A stretch of DNA of 39,440 nucleotides from Candidatus Monoglobus merdigallinarum. GTDB taxonomy: Bacteria > Bacillota > Clostridia > Monoglobales > Monoglobaceae. The notes beneath the pieces were generated by a model, which had not been told where the DNA came from, did no database searches, and saw nothing but the letters and a program-made list of their open reading frames with translations. The stretch is from assembly GCA_019112945.1 (NCBI GenBank), contig DXIJ01000114.1, forward strand, positions 1 through 39,440, given 5' to 3'. Shown here one piece after another: positions 33,325 through 39,440 of this stretch. The translations under genes and the position numbers were made by a program. Positions within the stretch are counted from its first letter, which is position 1; every line of letters begins with the position of its first letter.

Positions 33325-33855
33325 CTAAAACTGCATCTTTTTGAGGGTTTTTCTGCCCTTATCGTCTCCGAGTATATAATCGACTATCTCTGCGCCAAAT
33401 TCAAGAGCCTTGCCCGCACCGGCAGCGGTTATAAAATTGCCGTCGCGCACAACGCCCAAATCCGAGAGTTCTGCATCGCCCAGGCTGTCCTCAAAGCCCG
33501 GGAAGCAGGTCGCACGCCTGCCGTCCAGCAAGCCAAGCTCGCCCAGTATCATCGGAGCCGCACAGATAGCCGCAATAAGCTTGTTTTCCTTTGCGCAGTG
33601 CTCGATTGCCCCGCTGACCACCGGGCTCTTTTGAAGATTGAGCGTGCCCGGCATTCCGCCCGGCAGAATAATGCCGCTGATATCAGACATATCAACATCA
33701 AGGCAGTCGGGCTTTACATATACTCCGTGCGTGCTGCACGGCATATCGGAGCCTATGCCCACAGTCTTTATATCGATCGCTGCGCGGCGTATAACGTCAA
33801 GCGGCGCTATAGCCTCGGTTTCCTCAAAGCCGTCAGCCAAAAACATATACAGCAT
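33325..33855 (-). CDS. DJ-1/PfpI family protein
   Basis: 176 aa with the DJ-1 layout: MLYMFLADGFEETEA (Glu11 next to the active site), IILPGGMPGTLNL, and the nucleophile Cys98 in AAICAAPMILGELG, followed by FPGFED and TAAGAGKALEFG. This is the YajL/ThiJ group, proposed as redox or glyoxal/deglycase-type stress proteins; the exact activity is debated. First gene of the run leading to rodA, 52 bp after the GT26 gene. Confidence 0.92.
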   Translation of the reverse strand: MLYMFLADGFEETEAIAPLDVIRRAAIDIKTVGIGSDMPCSTHGVYVKPDCLDVDMSDISGIILPGGMPGTLNLQKSPVVSGAIEHCAKENKLIAAICAAPMILGELGLLDGRRATCFPGFEDSLGDAELSDLGVVRDGNFITAAGAGKALEFGAEIVDYILGDDKGRKTLKKMQF

Positions 33856-33907
33856 AATAACCTAAATCCTTTCTTACAATAAATATTTATTAAATCATAA
33901 ATCCGTC

Positions 33908-34648
33908 TTATTTATCTCCGCGCTTCTCATAGCCTTTGACGGTCAGGATAAATTTCGGCAGCGCCGCAAACCGTCCGAGCCTGCTCGGATTTTTGCAGAA
34001 CCTGTAAAACCATTCAAGATTGAGCTTTATAAATATATCGGGCGCACGCTTTACCACGCCGGCGAACACGTCAAGCGCACCGCCGACGCCCATGCACAGA
34101 TTAACGTTTGAAAGCCTCCCCATATTGTCGGATATCCACTTCTCCTGCTTAGGTGCGCCGAGGCATACAAGCAGCAGCTTTGCGCCCGAAGCGTTGATCT
34201 TATCGGCTATATCTGCGCTTTCGGAGTCGCTGAAGTATCCGTGCTGGACGCCGCTGATTTTAAGACCTACGTACTTCTCCCTGAGCTTTTGGGCAGCGGT
34301 CTCCGCAACGCCCGGCTTTGCACCGAACAGAAATACGCCCTCGCCGGTCTTTCTTATGCTCTCGAGCAGGCCGCAGGTCAGATCAAAGCCCGCCACTCTC
34401 TCGGGCACCGGTGTTTTAAGCATCTTTGCCGCGTATACTACGCCTATGCCGTCGGGAGTGCACATATCCGCAGAGTTCAGCACCTTTTTAAACTCTGCGT
34501 CCTCATGCGCCGCCATAATTATCTCCGGGTTCGGTGTAAATATAACGGACGTGCCCGGGGTTCTCACCATTTGCTCCGCCTTTTTCAGCGCGTATGCCGC
34601 CGTTATCTTATCGACCTTAACACCCAATATATCTACAGTATTTCTCAT
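33908..34648 (-). CDS. WecG/TagA/CpsF-type glycosyltransferase (GT26)
   Basis: Peripheral membrane sugar transferase. In Bacillus, TagA adds ManNAc to lipid-linked GlcNAc in teichoic-acid linkage-unit synthesis. 246 aa from ATG 34648 (AAAGGAG 7 nt away; TTG 34654 rejected). Signatures: VIFTPNPEIIMAAHED, MCTPDGIGVVYAAKML with the catalytic Asp, GVQHGYFSD, and LLVCLGAPKQEKWI. Other teichoic-acid genes are not in the window, so the polymer made is unknown. Confidence 0.92.
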   Translation of the reverse strand: MRNTVDILGVKVDKITAAYALKKAEQMVRTPGTSVIFTPNPEIIMAAHEDAEFKKVLNSADMCTPDGIGVVYAAKMLKTPVPERVAGFDLTCGLLESIRKTGEGVFLFGAKPGVAETAAQKLREKYVGLKISGVQHGYFSDSESADIADKINASGAKLLLVCLGAPKQEKWISDNMGRLSNVNLCMGVGGALDVFAGVVKRAPDIFIKLNLEWFYRFCKNPSRLGRFAALPKFILTVKGYEKRGDK

Positions 34649-34688
34649 TCTCAAGCTCCTTTAAAGACAGATATGAAATTCCTGTTAT

Positions 34689-34717
34689 ATTATACCACAA
34701 CTTAAAAATGTATGCAA
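34689..34717 (-). promoter_or_regulatory. Sigma-A promoter of the GT26-DJ-1-...-rodA run
   Basis: Minus strand: -35 TTGCAT (34712-34717), 17 bp, -10 TATAAT (34689-34694). About 41 bp upstream of the GT26 ATG. Confidence 0.75.
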
Positions 34718-34739
34718 GAATTTAACACTTTTGTTTTAA

Positions 34740-34773
34740 TGTTGTAAGCTTTTGCAACATATTGTAACAATAT
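34740..34773. promoter_or_regulatory. Two adjacent inverted repeats
   Basis: TGTTGTAAGCTTTTGCAACA (34740-34759, arms TGTTG/CAACA plus inner AA/TT) is joined to ATATTGT-A-ACAATAT (34759-34773, perfect 7-bp arms). In the divergent region between the GT26 gene and the VTC operon. Confidence 0.5.
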
Positions 34774-34842
34774 ATCTCCCGGCAGCGTTCATTCACAAAT
34801 TGTTTACATAAAATCTACCGTTTGTTAATGCCAAAATTAAGG

Positions 34843-34855
34843 TTCCTTTAAGGAA
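34843..34855. promoter_or_regulatory. Inverted repeat TTCCTT-T-AAGGAA
   Basis: Perfect 6-bp arms around one base, 11 bp upstream of the larger palindrome. Candidate protein site or leader hairpin. Confidence 0.4.
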
Positions 34856-34865
34856 ACGATTATAT

Positions 34866-34887
34866 ATTTAACTTGCGCAAGTTAAAT
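34866..34887. promoter_or_regulatory. Perfect 22-bp palindrome, candidate operator of the VTC operon
   Basis: Half-site ATTTAACTTGC followed by its exact complement; 37 bp upstream of the VTC gene ATG. It spans two turns of DNA and has the form of a dimeric repressor site. No regulator gene is adjacent. I could not place an unambiguous promoter next to it. Confidence 0.6.
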
Positions 34888-34923
34888 TTGTGTAAAATCT
34901 AAAATATTACGGAGGCAAAATAT

Positions 34924-35631
34924 ATGAACAAAGAGCTGTTTTTTGAGCCTGCCGACATGAAGTTCCGGCATGAGTTTAAATATATAATAACGTTCAGTGA
35001 TTACCTTATACTGCGGCAGAGGCTGTCCGCCGTTGCGGAGCTTGACCCAAACGTACCGCCGTACGGCAATTATAGTATACGCAGCCTTTATTTTGATAAT
35101 GTATACGATTCCGCGCTGAAAGAGAAGCTGGACGGAATTAACAACCGCGAAAAGTTCAGGATAAGGCTGTATAACGGAGACGACAGGTTCATACGGCTGG
35201 AAAAGAAGAGCAAGCTAAGCGGGCTTTGCAGCAAGATATCGGCGCAGCTCACGCGAGAGGAGACCGAAAGGATCATCGCCGGAGATATCGAGTGGATGAA
35301 AGAGCAGGAGCGCGGACTGCTTGTAGAGCTGTATTCCAAAATGAAGTTCAAGCTGCTCCGCCCGCGCGTGATCGTCGACTATATACGGGAGCCGTATGTT
35401 TACAATCCCGGAAACGTAAGGGTCACGCTTGACTACAACATCCGCACCGGACTTACGAGCACTGCACTGTTTGATACGCAGCTGCCAACTGTGGCGGCGG
35501 GCTCGCAGAGCTATCTGCTTGAAGTAAAGTACGACGAGTTTCTCCCCGGCATAATCAGGGATATTGTGCAGCTTGAGAGCCGGAGAAATACCGCGTTCTC
35601 AAAATACGGAATATGCCGTATATACGGCTGA
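34924..35631 (+). CDS. VTC-domain (polyphosphate polymerase-like) protein
   Basis: 235 aa consisting of one VTC domain, the tunnel-shaped fold that makes polyphosphate from ATP in yeast Vtc4. The conserved basic residues are present: FRHEFKYIIT, SIRSLYFDN, KFRIRLYNG, FIRLEKKSKLSG, LRPRVIVDYIREPY, RVTLDYNIRTG and YLLEVKYDEFLPG (metal-site Glu). No membrane segment, so it is cytoplasmic; the partner DUF4956 protein could supply the membrane site. GGAGG lies 9 nt before the ATG. First gene of a three-gene operon with DUF4956 and CotH. Polyphosphate synthesis is inferred from the fold only. Confidence 0.9.
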   Translation: MNKELFFEPADMKFRHEFKYIITFSDYLILRQRLSAVAELDPNVPPYGNYSIRSLYFDNVYDSALKEKLDGINNREKFRIRLYNGDDRFIRLEKKSKLSGLCSKISAQLTREETERIIAGDIEWMKEQERGLLVELYSKMKFKLLRPRVIVDYIREPYVYNPGNVRVTLDYNIRTGLTSTALFDTQLPTVAAGSQSYLLEVKYDEFLPGIIRDIVQLESRRNTAFSKYGICRIYG

Positions 35632-35654
35632 TTAACAAGAAAAGGAGTTTTATT

Positions 35655-36329
35655 ATGAGCTTTAATGATATTTTTAAATCGAACTTTCTGGAAAATGTTT
35701 CTTCGGTTTCGGTAACGGATATGGTGATAGCAATGGCTCTGGCCTTTGCTATAGGCCTGTTTATCTTTGTTGTATACAAAAGGACGTTCAGCGGCGTTAT
35801 GTATTCCTCCGGCTTCGGTGTGACGCTGATCGCCCTGACGCTTATATCCACATTTGTTATCCTCGCGGTAACCAGCAACGTGGTGCTGTCTCTCGGTATG
35901 GTCGGCGCACTGTCCATAGTACGCTTCAGGACTGCAATAAAGGAACCGCTTGACATCGCATTTTTGTTCTGGTCGATCGCGGCAGGAATAGTTCTGGCAG
36001 CGGGCATGATACCTCTCGCGGTGTTCGGCAGCGTCCTTATCGGCGTGATACTGCTGATATTCTGCAACAAGAAGCCGTCCGACAGCCCGTATATCCTGGT
36101 AATAACGTTTGAGGAAAGACGCGCGGAGGACGAGATACTGGAGTTTCTCAAAAGCAGCGTCAAAAAGATGGTGATAAAGAGCAAGACTGTCTCAAAGGAC
36201 GGCAGCACAGAGCTGAACTACGAGGTGCGCCTTAAAGACAACAGCACCGAGTTCATGAGCAGCCTTGCCGGTATGCACGGCGTGACGAGCGCCGTCCTGG
36301 TAAGCTACAACGGCGAATACATGAACTGA
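35655..36329 (+). CDS. DUF4956 integral membrane protein
   Basis: 224 aa from ATG 35655 (AAAAGGAG upstream; a 14-codon extension is rejected). About four membrane helices between residues 20 and 140. The conserved loop VLSLGMVGALSIVRFRTAIKEPLDIAFLFW is the DUF4956 core (its SIVRFRTAIKEP part is nearly invariant as I recall). A soluble C-terminal domain at about 150-224 has a ferredoxin-like look (ILVITFEERRAEDEILEFL). Function is not established; position between VTC and CotH suggests a membrane component for their chemistry. Confidence 0.88.
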   Translation: MSFNDIFKSNFLENVSSVSVTDMVIAMALAFAIGLFIFVVYKRTFSGVMYSSGFGVTLIALTLISTFVILAVTSNVVLSLGMVGALSIVRFRTAIKEPLDIAFLFWSIAAGIVLAAGMIPLAVFGSVLIGVILLIFCNKKPSDSPYILVITFEERRAEDEILEFLKSSVKKMVIKSKTVSKDGSTELNYEVRLKDNSTEFMSSLAGMHGVTSAVLVSYNGEYMN

Positions 36330-36346
36330 TAAAGGGCGGTGAAGCT

Positions 36347-38518
36347 ATGATTAAGCACAAGAGCATTACCGTTATATGCTGCGCCGTACTTGCCGCTGCG
36401 CTCCTGTTCACCTGCCTGTTTGCGGCGGACAGGATACCGTTTATAAAGCACGCGGATAATTCCGCCTCATCCCTCTATGCCGAAACGCTGTTTGACAGAA
36501 GCTATGTACACTCGATAAATATCGAGGTCAGCGAGACCGACTGGAGCGCTATGATCGAAAACGCACAGGCCGAGGAATATATCAGCTGCAGCGTCACGAT
36601 AGATGGCACGCAGATAAACAACGTCGGCGTGCGCCCAAAGGGCAATACCTCTCTTACAAGCGTCCGGAGCATGGACTCTGAAAGATACAGCCTGAAGCTT
36701 GAATTTGACCACTACAACGACGGCGGCAGCTATTATGGGCTCGACAAGCTCTGCCTGAACAATATCATCATGGACAACACATATATGAAAGACTACTTCA
36801 GCTATGTACTAATGGAGGAGGCAGGGGCTTATGCGCCGCTCTGCAGTTACGTATACGTAACGCTGAACGGCGAGGACCATGGTCTGTTTCTGGCGGTGGA
36901 GGCTGTTGAGGAAAGCTTTGCCAAAAGGAACTTCGGCTCAGACTACGGTGAAATATATAAGCCCGAGAGCATGGGCATGGGCGGAGGCGGCGATCGCATG
37001 GAGCCGCCCGATACGGGCAATATGCCCGATATGGGAGAAGCTCCTCCGAACATGGGCGAGGCTCCTCCGGCACAGGACAGCGCCGCTGACACTCAGCCCG
37101 GCGGAGCGCCTGATATGAGCGAAGCGCCTCCGAACACGGGCGCAGACGGAGGCGCTCAGGCAGCGGATAATGCCGCCTCGGCACGGCCGGATGAAGCGGG
37201 CGGCGGACGCGGCGGCATGGGCGGCGGACGCGGCGGCATGGGCGGAGGTCCCGGCGGCATGGGCGGCAGCAGCGCGGTCGCACTCCGGTATCAAGGCGAT
37301 GAAATTGAAAGTTATTCCGACATATTCGACTATGCCGTATTCACCCCCGATACGGCGGACAAAAACCGTCTTATCTCAGCTATAAAACAGCTCAATGAGG
37401 GCGAAGCTCTTGAGGAGGCAGTGAATATTGACGAAGTTCTGAGGTATTTTGCCGCCCACAACTTTGTGCTGAACTTTGACAGCTATACAGGGTCGCTTAT
37501 GCACAACTACTACCTGTACGAAAATGACGGGCAGATGTCCATGATAGCGTGGGATTACAACCTGGCGTTCGGAGCGTTCAGCATGGGCGGAGGCCCCGGC
37601 GGTGAGGGAGGCGGCTCCGGTGAAACGGACAGCGCAACAGAGATGGTAAACTTTCCGATAGACACGCCGGTCTCGGGCGCTGCTTTAGAGGACAGACCGA
37701 TGCTCGGAAAGCTGCTGGAAAACCCCGAGTATCTTGAGCGCTACCATCAAATATTCGGCGAGCTCATCAGCGGATACTTTGAGAGCGGCGAGTTTGAGAA
37801 CGAATTTAGCCGCGTGTACAGCATGATAGCGGAGTATGTGCAAAAAGACCCCACCAAGTTCTGCACCTATGAGGAATTTGAGCGCGGAGCCTCCACACTG
37901 CTTGACTTCTGCCGGCTCAGAGCGCAATCAATACGCGGCCAGCTTGACGGCGCTATCCCATCGACTTCAGACGGCCAAACCGCCGATACAACCGCCTTTG
38001 TTGACGCTTCACACCTTAATATCCGTGATATGGGCGAGCAGCAGATGGGCGGCGGCAGAGACCGCGGAGCGCAGAGCGGTACGGCAGACGGAAGCGCTTC
38101 GGACAGCGTGACCCGCCGCTTTGGCGCAGATACCGGATCGGAAAGCACGGCACAGCCCTCCGAGGTTCAGCAGCAGAGCGCAGAGCAGACTGATACGCAG
38201 CAGAGCGCAGACAGCGCAGCACAGCCTCCCGGTATGCGGCAGAACGGACAGCAGCCCGCCGCGCAGGGCGCAGAGCAGACTGATGCGCAGCAGAGCGCAG
38301 ACAGCGCAGCACAGCCTCCCGGTATGCAGCAGAACGGACAGCAGCCCGCAGAGCAGGCAGCAGCATTCACCCGTGAGACTGCCGCAGACGGCGGCATTAA
38401 CATGCCGGAGCGCAGACCGGCAGCGGCGGATTATACCTCTGCCTTAACGATTCTTATCGGCTGCACAATTCTGATCATACTTGGTATCATATTTGCTCTG
38501 CTTTACAAAAAACGCTGA
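36347..38518 (+). CDS. CotH-kinase-domain surface protein with low-complexity inserts
   Basis: 723 aa. N-terminal signal/anchor 7-26; C-terminal membrane helix 695-718 ending KKR, so most of the protein faces outward. CotH kinase fold: NIEVSETDWSAM, VGVRPKGNTSL, RYSLKLEFDHY, LCLNNIIMDNTYMKDY and GLFLAVEAVEESFAKRNFG, with the second half LNFDSYTGSLMHNYYLYEND and IAWDYNLAFG carrying the catalytic Asp motifs. Between the halves is an insert of about 110 residues rich in Met, Gly, Pro and Ala (205-317: GGMGGGRGGMGG, MGEAPPNMGEAPP). A Gln/Ala-rich stalk with a 90-bp tandem repeat precedes the membrane helix. CotH proteins phosphorylate spore-coat proteins in Bacillus; the target here is unknown. 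Confidence 0.88.
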   Translation: MIKHKSITVICCAVLAAALLFTCLFAADRIPFIKHADNSASSLYAETLFDRSYVHSINIEVSETDWSAMIENAQAEEYISCSVTIDGTQINNVGVRPKGNTSLTSVRSMDSERYSLKLEFDHYNDGGSYYGLDKLCLNNIIMDNTYMKDYFSYVLMEEAGAYAPLCSYVYVTLNGEDHGLFLAVEAVEESFAKRNFGSDYGEIYKPESMGMGGGGDRMEPPDTGNMPDMGEAPPNMGEAPPAQDSAADTQPGGAPDMSEAPPNTGADGGAQAADNAASARPDEAGGGRGGMGGGRGGMGGGPGGMGGSSAVALRYQGDEIESYSDIFDYAVFTPDTADKNRLISAIKQLNEGEALEEAVNIDEVLRYFAAHNFVLNFDSYTGSLMHNYYLYENDGQMSMIAWDYNLAFGAFSMGGGPGGEGGGSGETDSATEMVNFPIDTPVSGAALEDRPMLGKLLENPEYLERYHQIFGELISGYFESGEFENEFSRVYSMIAEYVQKDPTKFCTYEEFERGASTLLDFCRLRAQSIRGQLDGAIPSTSDGQTADTTAFVDASHLNIRDMGEQQMGGGRDRGAQSGTADGSASDSVTRRFGADTGSESTAQPSEVQQQSAEQTDTQQSADSAAQPPGMRQNGQQPAAQGAEQTDAQQSADSAAQPPGMQQNGQQPAEQAAAFTRETAADGGINMPERRPAAADYTSALTILIGCTILIILGIIFALLYKKR
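38180..38359. repeat. 90-bp in-frame tandem repeat in the CotH gene
   Basis: Two copies (38180-38269, 38270-38359) with few differences, encoding AEQTDxQQSADSAAQPPGMx, then QNGQQPA. It extends the extracellular stalk without breaking the frame and may vary in copy number. Confidence 0.85.
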
Positions 38519-38540
38519 TAAACCAAAAAAATCATAAATA

Positions 38541-38620
38541 AACCGGGATATACAAAGCGGACTTTGTATCATATGCTATATATGGACGAAGCCCGCTTTA
38601 TTTATATACCGGTTAATTTT
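38541..38620 (+). terminator. Terminator of the VTC-DUF4956-CotH operon
   Basis: Long arms AACCGGGATATACAAAGCGG (38541-38560) and CCGCTTTATTTATATACCGG plus TT (38593-38614) pair with a few bulges, followed by AATTTT. The rest of 38519-38785 is AT-rich with no gene. Confidence 0.7.
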
Positions 38621-38785
38621 GACACAATGTGTTTTTTTGGTTTTAACAAAAATTTAACATTATATTTATAATATTTGATTTGTTCATATAATAAACTATT
38701 GAAAAATTCTTGCTAATGTTGTATAATTTTTTTGTATATAAAATACTTTAAAACCATATTGATTATTATTGTAGGGATGAATTAA

Positions 38786-39440
38786 ATGAAACTGTTAGTC
38801 AATCAAATCAGCTATATATGCCATACGTTTGAAAAACGAAACAATTATTTTAGGGACGGTAAAACGGAGATTACAGAATATAATGTGAGATATTTGCCTG
38901 TATCAACAATTATAGGTATATTGATCCTGAGCCTGCTTATTTTTATAACACCTTATATCCTTAAAGGCTGGAGAGCTACTGCCGAGTACTACAGCATGTA
39001 TATCACTCTCGGTTTTTTTCTGGTGCTTAGCTTGATCTACAGAAAGTTTAAGATATATAATTACTGCCTGGTTCAGGCAACCTGCATTGCGCAGTATGTG
39101 GTTATGTTTTTCCATTTTATCGTTATAAGCGTCTTTCCGTATGATGACAACTACCAGGTTTATATTTCGATTTTTATCATGCTTATGCCCGCGCTGTACA
39201 TTATCCGCCCGTCCGCCACATTTGCTATCTCTGCAGTATGCGGCTGTATTTACATAATTACCGCCTACCGGTATAAAGCCATCGAAATTGCAAGTCAGGA
39301 GGCCTTTACAACTATTGCCGCACTGATCTTTTCAAGATTCATATCATACTTCCTTTTCCATATGCGGGTAGAATACTATATGAGCCGCCAAAAGTTCATC
39401 TCACTCAGCACCACGGACGAACTGACATCTCTGTTGAACC
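38786..39440 (+). CDS. Membrane GGDEF (diguanylate cyclase) protein, 3' end outside the window
   Basis: 218 codons are visible from ATG 38786 (GTAGGGATG upstream, a modest ribosome site). After about 42 polar residues come five to six hydrophobic segments (TIIGILILSLLIFITPYI, YITLGFFLVLSLI, YVVMFFHFIVISVF, ISIFIMLMPALYII and others). The sequence ends in FISLSTTDELTSLLN, the standard TDxLTGLxNR opening of a GGDEF domain, where the window stops. A c-di-GMP synthase with an N-terminal membrane sensor is the likely product; catalytic residues cannot be checked. Confidence 0.85.
   Translation, partial: MKLLVNQISYICHTFEKRNNYFRDGKTEITEYNVRYLPVSTIIGILILSLLIFITPYILKGWRATAEYYSMYITLGFFLVLSLIYRKFKIYNYCLVQATCIAQYVVMFFHFIVISVFPYDDNYQVYISIFIMLMPALYIIRPSATFAISAVCGCIYIITAYRYKAIEIASQEAFTTIAALIFSRFISYFLFHMRVEYYMSRQKFISLSTTDELTSLLN

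Noticed and set aside
32812-33882. 356-aa plus-strand ORF
   Set aside because: Antisense to the GNAT and DJ-1 genes, both with clear catalytic motifs.
38903-39115. 70-aa minus-strand ORF
   Set aside because: Antisense to the membrane segments of the GGDEF protein; no support.

Overview
The window is a chromosomal stretch from a low-to-mid GC, spore-forming, Gram-positive anaerobe of the Clostridia. Evidence for this is a SpoIIQ-type LytM protein with its zinc ligands intact, a CotH-kinase protein, AGGAGG-type ribosome binding sites, TTGACA-17-TATAAT promoters, a surface-anchored (SLH-like) pectin enzyme and an N-terminally anchored PrsA-like foldase. Gut pectin degraders of the Monoglobus type would fit, but that is inference. 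I see no phage, CRISPR array, rRNA or tRNA.

Layout. 1-326: non-coding, with a palindromic repeat and a GGGATTA-like tract. 327-7337 (minus): prsA-like foldase on its own promoter, then a glmU-pth-mfd operon. 7583-8473 (plus): spoIIQ with a SigF-like promoter. 8553-10540 (minus): a SAM methyltransferase broken by one in-frame TAA, and a FabG-like reductase. 10541-11439: repeat island. 11440-16170 (minus): DUF1015-hom-thrB-lysC, a threonine/aspartate-family operon. 16408-16524 (plus): a 38-aa membrane peptide. 16613-19150 (minus): dtd, a cupin, an unknown small ORF, a MIF-like tautomerase, a proB remnant, and rpsI/rplM with a consensus promoter. 19481-25564 (minus): a 2027-aa secreted pectin methylesterase plus rhamnogalacturonan acetylesterase with a split set of SLH-like repeats. 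25740-27104 (plus, divergent): a MocR regulator that lacks the PLP-binding lysine. 27105-28005: second repeat island. 28006-34648 (minus): a zinc-ribbon membrane protein with a long Ser/Gly tail, then a separate run GT26 / DJ-1 / GNAT / 5-formyl-THF cyclo-ligase / mltG / trmR / rodA. 34924-38518 (plus): a VTC domain protein, a DUF4956 membrane protein and a CotH-kinase protein in one operon behind a stack of palindromes. 38786-end: a GGDEF protein cut by the window edge.

How the parts relate. Much of the window is envelope building (GlmU, RodA, MltG, GT26, PrsA-like) and translation (Pth, Dtd, S9, L13, TrmR). Two regions are the most interesting. One is the pectinase/MocR divergent pair, where a probable PLP-independent regulator faces a surface polysaccharide enzyme across a short intergenic region carrying 24-bp-spaced direct repeats. 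The other is the VTC-DUF4956-CotH operon, which looks like an undercharacterised envelope phosphate-chemistry system. The dispersed modular repeats are a third theme: at least three copies of a roughly 155-bp imperfect palindrome, associated with hairpin-rich second modules and CCTAATCCCT tracts.
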